The notes beneath the pieces are model-generated. The model was not told the DNA's origin. It saw only the letters and a list, made by a program, of their open reading frames with translations, and did not search any database. 64,000 nucleotides of DNA from Rhodospirillales bacterium (GTDB lineage Bacteria; Pseudomonadota; Alphaproteobacteria; Rhodospirillales; Defluviicoccaceae): positions 845,501 through 909,500 of the forward strand of contig JADJQT010000001.1 in assembly GCA_016712595.1 (NCBI GenBank), in the 5' to 3' direction. The position numbers and the translations under genes were made by a program. Shown here one piece after another: positions 1-7,811 of this stretch (its first letter is position 1; each line of letters starts with the position of its first letter).

Positions 1-314
1 ATCTTGGCGCTGTCAGAGAGATTGAGGCGGACCGTGACGGTGTCACCCACCTCCTTGGCGCGGATGTCCTTGAAGAAGGCGCGGGCACCTGGGCGCCACA
101 GCGAATTCGGATTATCGGTATACGGTTGCGCTGCGGGCATCGGCAGATTCACCGGCCGGTAGCCTGGTTGCGCCTGGGGGTTGCTGATCTGTGACATTCC
201 CGGATATTCCCCCACCTCCGAAAGCCGGGTGAACATGCTGCAGCCGCTCGTTCCGCCGAGGACCACGGCGGTCATGGCGGCAACGATCAGCGCTTGATGG
301 GTGTTGAGCTTCAT
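1..314 (-). CDS. flgH: Flagellar L-ring protein FlgH (C-terminus beyond the window)
   Basis: FlgH builds the L-ring, the bushing in the outer membrane through which the flagellar rod passes. About 104 N-terminal residues are visible; the rest runs off the left edge. They begin with a lipoprotein signal ending in a lipobox LGGTSGC, with the lipidated cysteine at residue 25. The typical FlgH stretch SLWRPGARAFFKD follows, then VGDTVTVRLNLSDSAK. The ATG is preceded by an AGGAG ribosome site about nine bases upstream. It is the last visible gene of the leftward run flgF-flgG-flgA-flgH. Confidence 0.93.
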   Translation of the reverse strand, partial: MKLNTHQALIVAAMTAVVLGGTSGCSMFTRLSEVGEYPGMSQISNPQAQPGYRPVNLPMPAAQPYTDNPNSLWRPGARAFFKDIRAKEVGDTVTVRLNLSDSAK

Positions 315-343
315 CGGCTCTGCTCCTCACACTCCCGCTTCGC

Positions 344-1120
344 CTAGCGAAGCGCCGGCGGCGTGCCGTCGACGGCGACCTGACCATCGGCCAGGACGAC
401 GCCGGAAACGACAGTGCGACTCTGATCATTGCTGACGCGGATTGTCTCACCGATCGCGCCGTTTTCGAGCGCCCGGCCACGGGCGGTGAGCAACATGGTG
501 GGGGTTCGCAGCACCAGCATGACCACGGAGCCCTTGGCGACGACGACCGGGCGGACCAGGTCGGCGCTGGTCACCGGCGTACCGGCACGCAGGCTGCGAC
601 GCGGTGCGAAACCGACCAGCTCTCGGGGTTCGTAAACGGCGTTCGCCGGAATCGCGTGCTCTTGCATGGCGACCCATTGCACGTCGCCTTGCCGGATTAC
701 CTCGCCGGCATCGACACGCCGGTTGAGAACGGGGATGTCGATGTTGGCGTGCATCCGGCCGATGGCGGTCATGCGTTGCGCGCGTCCGTCCGGCGTGCGT
801 GCCGAAATGACTGCGGCGAAGCGGCCGTTCGACTGTGTGAAGGTCAGACGCTCGACGGAAACGACGGCATCGGCGGGCAGGGTGAGGCGCGCCGACTGGC
901 CGGAGAACTCCAGGCTCGCCGAACGGGTATCGACATGCCGATCGGACAGGGCATCGAGAATGATCCGCTCGATCTCGGCGTCGTCCAACGTGATCGACGG
1001 CGCGGGGGCAGTGCCGATGTTGGCCGATGGTGTCGCCGACGACGTTGCCGATGACATCGCGAGGGCCGGCGTCGCCGGAATGAGCACGGACATGAATGCC
1101 GCGAAGATGATGTGGTGCAT
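344..1120 (-). CDS. flgA: Flagellar P-ring assembly chaperone FlgA
   Basis: FlgA is the periplasmic chaperone that helps FlgI polymerise into the P-ring. The 258-residue product has a signal peptide (about residues 1-21, ending PALA) and a Ser/Ala/Thr-rich linker. Its C-terminal half is a SAF-type domain (about 120-255) with the family segments VDAGEVIRQGDVQW and ELVGFAPRRSLRAGTPV. Length and layout are normal. It lies between flgG and flgH, 11 bases downstream of flgG, so the four genes are likely co-transcribed. Confidence 0.93.
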   Translation of the reverse strand: MHHIIFAAFMSVLIPATPALAMSSATSSATPSANIGTAPAPSITLDDAEIERIILDALSDRHVDTRSASLEFSGQSARLTLPADAVVSVERLTFTQSNGRFAAVISARTPDGRAQRMTAIGRMHANIDIPVLNRRVDAGEVIRQGDVQWVAMQEHAIPANAVYEPRELVGFAPRRSLRAGTPVTSADLVRPVVVAKGSVVMLVLRTPTMLLTARGRALENGAIGETIRVSNDQSRTVVSGVVLADGQVAVDGTPPALR

Positions 1121-1131
1121 CGACAGTGCTC

Positions 1132-1917
1132 CTATCGGATGTTGCTGATCGTCGCGAGCATGTCGTCCGAGGTCTGAATGACCTTCGAATTCATCTCGTA
1201 GGCGCGCTGGGCGGAGATCAAGTTGGTGATTTCCTCGACGGCATTGACGTTCGAGGTCTCGAGGAAGCCCTGCAGGATACTGCCGAATCCGGCGGCCTGC
1301 GGCTGGCCGACCACCGGCGCCCCGGACCCGGCGGTTTCAAGGAACAGATTGCTGCCGATCGCTTCGAGGCCGGCATCGTTGGCGAAGGTGGCAATTTCGA
1401 GCTGACCCACGTTTTGCAGCGCCGTCTGGCCGTCGAGCTTGACGAGAACTTCGCCGCTGGCGTTGATCGTCACGTCAACGGCGTCCTGCGGAACGGTGAT
1501 AGCCGGCTGCACGACGTAGCCGTCGTGGGTGACGATCTCGCCGTCTGCATTGAGCTGAAACGTGCCGTCGCGGGTGTAGGCGGTATCACCGCTCGGAAGC
1601 GCCACCTGGAAGAAACCCTTGCCCTGGATGGCGAGGTCGAACGGGTTGTCCGTCGCCTGAAGGTTTCCCGGCGCGTGAATGCGATAGACACCAGCGAGCT
1701 TGACGCCGAGGCCGATCTGCACGCCCGTCGGCACCACCTCGCCGTTCTCCGACGACGTCGAGCCGACCCGCCGCAGGTTCTGGTAGAGTAGATCCTGGAA
1801 TTCCGTCCGCCGGCGCATGAAGCCGGTGGTGTTCATGTTGGCGAGGTTATTGGAGATCACCTCGACATTGCGTTGTTGGGCGAGCATTCCTGTCGCCCCG
1901 ATGTTCAGCGATCTCAT
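1132..1917 (-). CDS. flgG: Flagellar distal rod protein FlgG
   Basis: FlgG forms the distal rod joining the basal body to the hook. The 261-residue protein has the N-terminal rod/hook motif with ISNNLANMNTTGFMRRR near residues 22-38. It has the central flagellar hook/basal-body fold (NPFDLAIQGKGFFQV) and the C-terminal helix ISAQRAYEMNSKVIQTSDDM, which packs with the N-terminus in the coiled-coil core. It has the usual length and no signal peptide, as expected for a type III export substrate. flgF lies 53 bases upstream. Confidence 0.97.
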   Translation of the reverse strand: MRSLNIGATGMLAQQRNVEVISNNLANMNTTGFMRRRTEFQDLLYQNLRRVGSTSSENGEVVPTGVQIGLGVKLAGVYRIHAPGNLQATDNPFDLAIQGKGFFQVALPSGDTAYTRDGTFQLNADGEIVTHDGYVVQPAITVPQDAVDVTINASGEVLVKLDGQTALQNVGQLEIATFANDAGLEAIGSNLFLETAGSGAPVVGQPQAAGFGSILQGFLETSNVNAVEEITNLISAQRAYEMNSKVIQTSDDMLATISNIR

Positions 1918-1970
1918 CGATCAAACCCCGATCTGCTGGTTGCCACTTAACGGTGTTCGCTCACGGCTTG

Positions 1971-2699
1971 TCATTCCGCATAAGTCCGCAACATGTTGCG
2001 GATCCGCTCATCTTCGCGATCGACGAGCGTTCGTGCCTGGTCGTAGGCGCGTTGCACCCCAATCATCCGGGTCATCTCCATAATCGGCTGGACATTGGAG
2101 TTTTCGAGCATGCCCTGCAGGACTAGCGGCTGAGCCACGTCCTTGGGGGTTTCGTCACTTGAATACAGCCCGGCCTCGACGGCCTGCATCTGATCGGGAT
2201 CGTCGAAGTGCACGACCCGCAGCTGGCCGAGGCTGCCGTTCTCGCTTGAAATCGATCCGTCGCGGGCGATCCCGATTTTCGTATCGGTAACGCCGATCTG
2301 CACCGGCGTGCCGCCTCGTGCCAGGACCGGCATCCCGTGATCGGTCACCAACTGGCCATTGGCGTCGAGGCGAAGATGACCATTGCGGGTGTAGCGCTCG
2401 CCCAGGGGCGTTTGCACGGCGAGGAATCCGTCGCCGGAAATCGCCACGTCGAGATCGTTGCCAGTTTCCTCGAAGCCACCCTCGGAGTGATCGCGAACGC
2501 TGGCAACGTCGCTGACGAACGATACGGGATCGCCGGTACGATGGCCGTCCACCAATGGCTTGGCGAGGTACTCACGAAACATCATCCGCTCCGCCTTGAA
2601 CGCCGTGGTGTTCATGTTGGCGATGTTGTTGGCGACGATGTCCATGTTCCGCTGGAGTGCGTCCTGACGGGACAGGGCGACCAGGATCGAGTTTTCCAT
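1971..2699 (-). CDS. flgF: Flagellar proximal rod protein FlgF
   Basis: FlgF is a proximal rod subunit exported by the flagellar type III system. The 242-residue protein starts with MENSILVALSRQDALQRNMD and the rod motif VANNIANMNTTAFKAERM. It continues with the hook/basal-body core (NDLDVAISGDGFLAVQT) and ends with the C-terminal helix MIGVQRAYDQARTLVDRED. It is the first gene of the leftward flgF-G-A-H operon, with a sigma-54 promoter match 40-54 bases upstream of its ATG. Confidence 0.96.
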   Translation of the reverse strand: MENSILVALSRQDALQRNMDIVANNIANMNTTAFKAERMMFREYLAKPLVDGHRTGDPVSFVSDVASVRDHSEGGFEETGNDLDVAISGDGFLAVQTPLGERYTRNGHLRLDANGQLVTDHGMPVLARGGTPVQIGVTDTKIGIARDGSISSENGSLGQLRVVHFDDPDQMQAVEAGLYSSDETPKDVAQPLVLQGMLENSNVQPIMEMTRMIGVQRAYDQARTLVDREDERIRNMLRTYAE

Positions 2700-2738
2700 A
2701 ACTGCGACTTGCCTGCGTAATTGACCCCTCGAGCCTCC

Positions 2739-2753
2739 GCAAGCCGCATGCCA
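2739..2753 (-). promoter_or_regulatory. Sigma-54 (RpoN) promoter for the flgF operon
   Basis: Read on the minus strand this is TGGCATGCGGCTTGC. It matches the sigma-54 consensus TGGCAYG-N4-TTGC, with the diagnostic GG and GC doublets separated by exactly ten bases. The predicted start point, about 12 bases past the GC, falls near 2727, leaving a short leader to the flgF ATG at 2699. Middle flagellar genes of several Alphaproteobacteria are RpoN-controlled, which supports the reading. The activator site was not identified. Confidence 0.8.
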
Positions 2754-2956
2754 GGGGAATTATGTTTTTTTATCAATGTGTTGAGGTGAGGCGATCAACT
2801 CATCCAGCGGTCAGTCGGCAATTTGCGCCTCGGTCGCGCGGCAATTTCTGCCGGGCGGCACATGCGCGCAGAAAACCAGTTGTTAACCGGCGGCGGCTAG
2901 AGTTCGCCTTGACGGGATCACGTTGCGATCGCCGTTGGTCACCAGGGTCGGAAGAG

Positions 2957-3502
2957 ATGGCGAATACCGCCGAAGCTGACAATACACCCGAAGACGGCGA
3001 AGACGCTGGCGGTGCGCCGAAGCGCGGCGGCAAGAAGCGACTATTCATCATCGTCGGTGCCGTCCTGCTGCTCGCGATCGGCGGCGGAGCCGGTGCCTTT
3101 TTTATGGGCGTCTTCGATTCCGCGCCGGCGGAGGGCGAACAACACGCCGATGGCACGGCGAACGGCGAACACGGTGCCGCGCCGCCACCTGCCCCGGAGC
3201 CGGTCTACTACGCCATACCGGAACTCGTCGTCAGCCTGAACACCGGCGAGCGGCGAACGACGTTTTTGAAGGTGGTCGTCAACCTGCAGCTTGAGAGCCC
3301 GGCTGACGAAGGGCGCATCGAGCAGGAGATGCCGCGGATTCTGGATTATTGCCAGGTCTATTTGCGTGAATTGCGCCCAGACGACCTGCGCGGCTCCGCC
3401 GGGAGCCTGCGCCTGCGCGAGGAGTTGCTGCGGCGAATTTCCACGGCTGTGGCCCCCGTTCCGGTCAGAGACGTGCTGTTCAAGGATCTTTTCGTGCAGT
3501 AG
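2957..3502 (+). CDS. fliL: Flagellar basal body-associated protein FliL
   Basis: FliL sits beside the stator in the inner membrane and modulates motor torque. The 181-residue product has a charged cytoplasmic N-terminus, one membrane helix (about residues 29-50) and a periplasmic domain. That domain carries the family segments IPELVVSLNTGERRTTFLKVVVNLQL and VRDVLFKDLFVQ at the very end. The ORF is open 195 bases further upstream, but those residues look untranslated. The ATG at 2957 gives the usual FliL architecture, though its ribosome site is weak. First gene of the rightward fliL-fliM block. Confidence 0.94.
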   Translation: MANTAEADNTPEDGEDAGGAPKRGGKKRLFIIVGAVLLLAIGGGAGAFFMGVFDSAPAEGEQHADGTANGEHGAAPPPAPEPVYYAIPELVVSLNTGERRTTFLKVVVNLQLESPADEGRIEQEMPRILDYCQVYLRELRPDDLRGSAGSLRLREELLRRISTAVAPVPVRDVLFKDLFVQ

Positions 3503-3535
3503 CGCGCGAACGATGCGGACTTAAGGACGAGACCG

Positions 3536-4627
3536 GTGGCCGAACCCGAAAACGACGCCAGCACCGATGACGATCTTGCCGCCGAGTGGGAGCGCTCGCT
3601 TGCCGCGACGGAAGGCAATGAAGACGCGCTCGAAGGTGCCGCGAGCGGACCGCAGGACACGACCCGCGTTCTAAATCAGAACGAGATCGACAGCCTGCTC
3701 GGCGTCGATGAATCGGAGGGCGGGAATCTCGACGGCTCGGGGATCCAGGCGATTCTCAACAGCGCGCTGGTTTCCTACGAACGACTGCCGATGCTCGAGG
3801 TCGTCTTCGACCGGCTGGTCCGCCTGATGTCGACGAGCATGCGCAATTTTACGTCCGATAACGTCGAAGTCTCGCTCGACAGCGTCGCCAGCGTGCGCTT
3901 CGGTGATTATCTCAACGGCGTGCCTCTGCCGGCAATGATGAGCGTTATCAAGGCGGAAGAATGGGATAACTATGGCCTGATCACTATCGATTCGGCGCTG
4001 ATCTACTCGATCGTCGACGTCCTGCTCGGCGGTCGACGCGGCACCGCGGCGATGCGCATCGAAGGTCGTCCCTATACGACGATCGAACGCTCGCTCGTCG
4101 AGCGCATGGTGCATGTCGTGCTGTCCGATCTCAGCGCCGCGTTCGAACCGCTAAGCCCGGTGACGTTTCGCTTCGAGCGCCTGGAAACCAATCCCCGTTT
4201 CGCCACGATTTCGCGGCCATCGAATGCTGCGATCGTCGCGCGCCTGCGCATCGACATGGAGGATCGTGGCGGCAGAGTCGAACTGCTGCTGCCCTATGCC
4301 ACGCTCGAGCCGGTCCGTGAACTTCTGCTGCAGATGTTCATGGGCGAGAAATTCGGCCGGGATTCGATCTGGGAAGCGCACCTGGCTCAGGAACTGTGGT
4401 TCACCCAGGTCGAATTGACCGCCGTCATGGCCGAATGCCAAACGACATTAGCGGACATCTTCAACCTGCGCGTTGGCAGCCGGATCATGTTTAGCGCAAC
4501 GCCGGATAGCGCGGTGCGCCTGCACTGCTCCGGCGTGCCGATGTACACGGCGCGCATGGGACGTAGCGGCGGCCAGATCGCCGTACAGATTGAAAACTGC
4601 GTAGATCCATTGAGAAGGAACCGATGA
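3536..4627 (+). CDS. fliM: Flagellar motor switch protein FliM
   Basis: FliM is the C-ring protein that binds phospho-CheY and reverses the motor. The 363-residue protein has the CheY-binding peptide LNQNEIDSLLG (about residues 46-56), a CheC-like middle domain with LLGGRRG, and a C-terminal SpoA domain. Translation starts at a GTG preceded by TAAGGA. The CheY-binding peptide usually lies near the extreme N-terminus; here an acidic extension of about 45 residues precedes it. The stop overlaps the next start by four bases (ATGA), suggesting translational coupling. Confidence 0.97.
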   Translation: MAEPENDASTDDDLAAEWERSLAATEGNEDALEGAASGPQDTTRVLNQNEIDSLLGVDESEGGNLDGSGIQAILNSALVSYERLPMLEVVFDRLVRLMSTSMRNFTSDNVEVSLDSVASVRFGDYLNGVPLPAMMSVIKAEEWDNYGLITIDSALIYSIVDVLLGGRRGTAAMRIEGRPYTTIERSLVERMVHVVLSDLSAAFEPLSPVTFRFERLETNPRFATISRPSNAAIVARLRIDMEDRGGRVELLLPYATLEPVRELLLQMFMGEKFGRDSIWEAHLAQELWFTQVELTAVMAECQTTLADIFNLRVGSRIMFSATPDSAVRLHCSGVPMYTARMGRSGGQIAVQIENCVDPLRRNR

Positions 4628-5100
4628 GCATGCCCTGGACCATCGTTCTCGACGCGCTGGTGGCGGTGCTGCTGATCGCCACCATCGCCACGTCTGTCGT
4701 GCTCAACCGGCGGATCGCTAGTCTGCGCAACGACCGCGCGGAGTTGGAGAAGCTCACACAAGGCCTGCAGATGGCGACCGACCGAGCCGATGTCGGTGTC
4801 AGTGGCCTGAAGGTTTCGGCGCAGACGCTGCAAGCACGTTTGGAATCTGCCCGTGCCCTGGCCGACGACCTTCAGTTTCTGATCGAACGCGGCGGTAAGA
4901 TCGCCGATCGCCTGGAAAACGACGTCCGCGCAGCAAAGCGGGTTGAGCCGCGTCCCTCGACTCAGTCCACACCGACGTTGGCCGCCGTCGCCGGCGTCGG
5001 GGTTGCGTCCGCGCGCGCACCGCAAAGTGCGGCGACTGCGGCTGAGCCGCGCTCCGCGGCGGAGCGTCATCTGCTCGCCGCATTGCGTGCCCGGGCCTGA
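4624..5100 (+). CDS. DUF6468 flagellar-operon protein
   Basis: This 158-residue protein matches what I recall of DUF6468, a family of unknown function in flagellar operons of Alphaproteobacteria. One N-terminal membrane helix (about residues 6-27) is followed by a long helical, probably coiled-coil region. That region contains LNRRIASLRNDRAELEKL and ARALADDLQFLIERGGKIA. An Ala/Pro-rich tail ends the protein. The start overlaps the fliM stop. A membrane-anchored motor accessory role is inferred from position only. Confidence 0.8.
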   Translation: MSMPWTIVLDALVAVLLIATIATSVVLNRRIASLRNDRAELEKLTQGLQMATDRADVGVSGLKVSAQTLQARLESARALADDLQFLIERGGKIADRLENDVRAAKRVEPRPSTQSTPTLAAVAGVGVASARAPQSAATAAEPRSAAERHLLAALRARA

Positions 5101-5108
5101 GACTGACC

Positions 5109-5876
5109 ATGGGACAGTTCGTAATTATGCGCCGGTTCCGGCTGGTCCCGGCGACACTGACGGTCGCAGCTTTGCTTCTGGTGGCCAAATTGTTCAGCGT
5201 TACCGCTGCGCTTGTCGGACTTTCTGCCTCGTCCTTGCCGATCGCCGAAGCTCAGGCGAGCAGCGGATCGCCCGAGAAACCTGCCGCTGCAGACAATCCC
5301 GCCGCGAAGTCGGCTCACGAGCCTGCCGGTGGCGGCGGGACCAGCGAGTCGGCTGGCAGGCATTCCGCGGAATCCTCGGTGAATGGAAGTGGACCTGGAG
5401 GCGATAAACCGGCCGATACAGCCGGTGCGCCGCCTGCACCAACGCCGAGCCCGCAGGAGATGGAGATCCTCCAGCAACTGGCGCACCGTCGCGATGACCT
5501 CGCCGCCCGCGCGGCCGAACTCGACCGCCGCGCTGATCTGCTGAATGCGGCAGAAGCTCGCCTTGATCAAAAAATAAAGGAAATGAAAGACATAGAAGCC
5601 TCTCTGAATCAGTTGTTGAAGAAGAGCGACGAGCAGCAGGAGGCACAACTGCGCTCGCTCGTCAAGATATACGAGAACATGAAGCCCGCGGACGCGGCGC
5701 GCATCCTCGAGCAATTGGATAAGGACACGCTGTTGCCGGTGGTTGAGCGGATGAACGAACGCAAGCTCGCACCGGTGATGGCGCAGATGAATCCGATGAA
5801 AGCGAAGGCAATTACCGAAGAGCTGGCAAAGCTCCGCCAACTGGTCAACGGCAGCCGCCCACCGGCGGCGGGTTGA
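5109..5876 (+). CDS. motE: MotE-like flagellar motility protein
   Basis: MotE is a periplasmic chaperone for MotC in rhizobia; homologues share a domain resembling the MgtE intracellular N domain. This 255-residue protein has an N-terminal signal or anchor (about residues 12-38) and a Pro/Ser/Gly-rich linker. A coiled coil follows (about 115-175, ELDRRADLLNAAEARLDQ). The C-terminal domain (about 180-250) carries YENMKPADAARILEQLD and ERKLAPVMAQMNPMKA. It follows DUF6468 by eight bases. No motC gene is present, so its partner here may differ. Confidence 0.85.
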   Translation: MGQFVIMRRFRLVPATLTVAALLLVAKLFSVTAALVGLSASSLPIAEAQASSGSPEKPAAADNPAAKSAHEPAGGGGTSESAGRHSAESSVNGSGPGGDKPADTAGAPPAPTPSPQEMEILQQLAHRRDDLAARAAELDRRADLLNAAEARLDQKIKEMKDIEASLNQLLKKSDEQQEAQLRSLVKIYENMKPADAARILEQLDKDTLLPVVERMNERKLAPVMAQMNPMKAKAITEELAKLRQLVNGSRPPAAG

Positions 5877-5951
5877 GAAGGACGTCGCCACAATCGCGAA
5901 CAAATACGGGCGACAGGGTTTCACGCGTGTAGAGAACCGATGGAGTATGAC

Positions 5952-6338
5952 ATGAGCGTTGATCGCAACATCCCTATCCTCATCGTCGACGACTATAAGA
6001 CCATGCTGCGAATCATCCGTAATCTTCTCCGACAGCTCGACTTTCAGAATGTCGAGGAGGCCGGTGACGGCGCCAGCGCCTTGCAGATGATGGAGAGTCA
6101 CGATTTTGGTCTGGTAATCTCCGATTGGAACATGGAGCCGATGACTGGACTGCAGTTGCTGCGCGAGGTCCGCAAGTCGGCCAAGCTCAAGAACGTGCCG
6201 TTCATCATGATCACCGCGGAAAGCAAGACCGAGAACGTCATGGCGGCGAAAGAAGCGGGTGTTTCCAATTACATCGTCAAGCCGTTCAACGCTGAGACGC
6301 TGAAGGCGAAAATCTCTTCGGTCCTCGGCCCGATCTGA
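5952..6338 (+). CDS. CheY-type single-domain response regulator
   Basis: This 128-residue receiver-only protein would carry phosphoryl signals from a chemotaxis kinase to FliM. Visible residues are the acidic pocket in ILIVDDYKTM, the phosphorylation aspartate in VISDWNMEP, the conserved Thr in MITAESK and Lys in NYIVKPFNAET. An ATG at 5940 is also in frame. The one at 5952 has GGAG six bases upstream and gives the normal CheY N-terminus. Its place between motE and motB-like genes makes a motility role likely. Confidence 0.92.
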   Translation: MSVDRNIPILIVDDYKTMLRIIRNLLRQLDFQNVEEAGDGASALQMMESHDFGLVISDWNMEPMTGLQLLREVRKSAKLKNVPFIMITAESKTENVMAAKEAGVSNYIVKPFNAETLKAKISSVLGPI

Positions 6339-6363
6339 GCCGTGATCCGGTTCCGTCTGGGCA

Positions 6364-7089
6364 ATGCACGCGCGGCGGCGAGGTGGTGCAGTGGCGGTTG
6401 ATGTGGATTACGGAGACGCGCGCTGCGAGGAGACGAACGGAGGGTTATGGCCGGTGTTTGCCGGCCTCTACCTCGTTGTCTTCGCATTCTTCATCCTGCT
6501 GGTCAGCTTGTCGGTGCTCGACCATACGAAATCGGCTGCGGTCGCCGACAGCCTGAAGGCGACTTTCGCGGACGACCGGGCGGTGGCGCGCTCGCCGCAC
6601 GACGACGGCTTGCTCGATGCCGGCGCTTCGGCATTGACCGAACTGGGCGGCGCGCTGAAAAGCCTGCTACCGGTGGCGCGCGTCGAGCGCTCCCGCACCG
6701 GCGATGTGCTGCGGGTAAGCGTGCCGAGTACGGAGTTTTTTGCCGATGGCTATGCGTCCGTACGGCAGACGCAAACGGCGTTGCTCGATCGCATCGTTGC
6801 TGCCCTAGCCTCGCCGCCGAAGGGGGTGCGTTTGGAGGCGACGTTGACGCTCAGCGGCCTCGCGCCCGGCGCGGCCGGACCTGGTTTAAACGGAGGCTCA
6901 CCGGGGCAGCGCCTTGGACGCGATCGCGCCGGAGCGTTCGCACGCGCGTTGATTTCCCAAGGAGCCCGGCCCGAAACGCTTGCGGTTGGCCTGGGCGATG
7001 GCGCTGATGGCACGGTCGAGTTGCAATTCCGCGCCGTTGTCGAGCGTGCTGCTGACGGCGGCGAGGGCGACGGCGTCGCGGAGGAGTGA
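6364..7089 (+). CDS. MotB-like motor protein lacking the stator aspartate
   Basis: This 241-residue protein has one N-terminal membrane segment (about residues 28-50) and a C-terminal OmpA/MotB-like domain (about 100-235), as in stator subunit MotB. The proton-binding motif of MotB is changed: where the neighbour at 7086 reads WMITFADL, this protein reads GLWPVFAGLYL, so glycine replaces the essential aspartate. It may be a non-conducting partner rather than a second ion channel subunit. A GTG at 6391 is an alternative start. Its stop overlaps the next start. Confidence 0.75.
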   Translation: MHARRRGGAVAVDVDYGDARCEETNGGLWPVFAGLYLVVFAFFILLVSLSVLDHTKSAAVADSLKATFADDRAVARSPHDDGLLDAGASALTELGGALKSLLPVARVERSRTGDVLRVSVPSTEFFADGYASVRQTQTALLDRIVAALASPPKGVRLEATLTLSGLAPGAAGPGLNGGSPGQRLGRDRAGAFARALISQGARPETLAVGLGDGADGTVELQFRAVVERAADGGEGDGVAEE

Positions 7090-7811
7090 TGCACGCAGAC
7101 GGCGATGAGGCGAACCCGGAGGCAGAAACGGCATCGCCGGCGTGGATGATCACCTTTGCCGATCTGATCTCGCTGATGCTGACGTTCATGGTGATGCTGT
7201 TTGCCTCCGCCGACGTTGATCCACAAAGTCCGGCGTGGCGGCAAACGGTTGAAACGCTTTCTGAAAGTCTCGACTGGATCAGGCGCGAACTACCGACGGC
7301 AACCGCCGGCTTTTCCGTCGACCGCGCCAAGCCGAAGCCGGCGCTCGATCTCGGTTATCTCGGCATGGTGCTGCAGACGACGTTGGCAGACGAGCCGTCG
7401 CTTGCCTCGGTGCGCATTGAAAACGAAGGGGACAGGCTCATCGTCGCCCTGCCCGAGGCGCTGCTGTTCGCGTCCGGCAGCGCCACGCTGACCTTTGAAG
7501 CGCGGCGCGTCCTTGCCGGGTTGACGCGGACGCTCAACGATATCAGCAATCAAATTTCCGTCGACGGTCGTACCGATCCTCTCCCACCGCGTAGTGATGG
7601 GCCATTTCCGTCCAACTGGGAGTTATCCCTCGCGCGCGCCGTCGCCGTGGCCGAGGCGCTCAAGCAGGGGGGGCTCGCTGGAACGATTCCCTGTTACGGG
7701 CTTGCCGACAGCCGCTCGGATGGGTTACGGGATCTGTCGGAGGATCGGCGACGGGCCCTTGCCCGTCGCGTCGACCTCGTCGTTTTTGCGAGCGTGAGGG
7801 ATGATCGGTGA
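7086..7811 (+). CDS. motB: Flagellar motor protein MotB-like
   Basis: Stator-type protein of 241 residues that would anchor the motor to peptidoglycan. The N-terminal helix follows the canonical motif PAWMITFADLISLMLTF, in which the aspartate binds the translocated ion. The C-terminal OmpA-like domain includes LPEALLFASGSATLTFEARRVL, NWELSLARAVAVAEAL and the end RRVDLVVFAS. It starts at GTG-ATG overlapping the previous gene and ends overlapping the TPR gene. No motA is in the window. The tandem with the degenerate MotB-like gene is unusual. Confidence 0.88.
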   Translation: MMHADGDEANPEAETASPAWMITFADLISLMLTFMVMLFASADVDPQSPAWRQTVETLSESLDWIRRELPTATAGFSVDRAKPKPALDLGYLGMVLQTTLADEPSLASVRIENEGDRLIVALPEALLFASGSATLTFEARRVLAGLTRTLNDISNQISVDGRTDPLPPRSDGPFPSNWELSLARAVAVAEALKQGGLAGTIPCYGLADSRSDGLRDLSEDRRRALARRVDLVVFASVRDDR

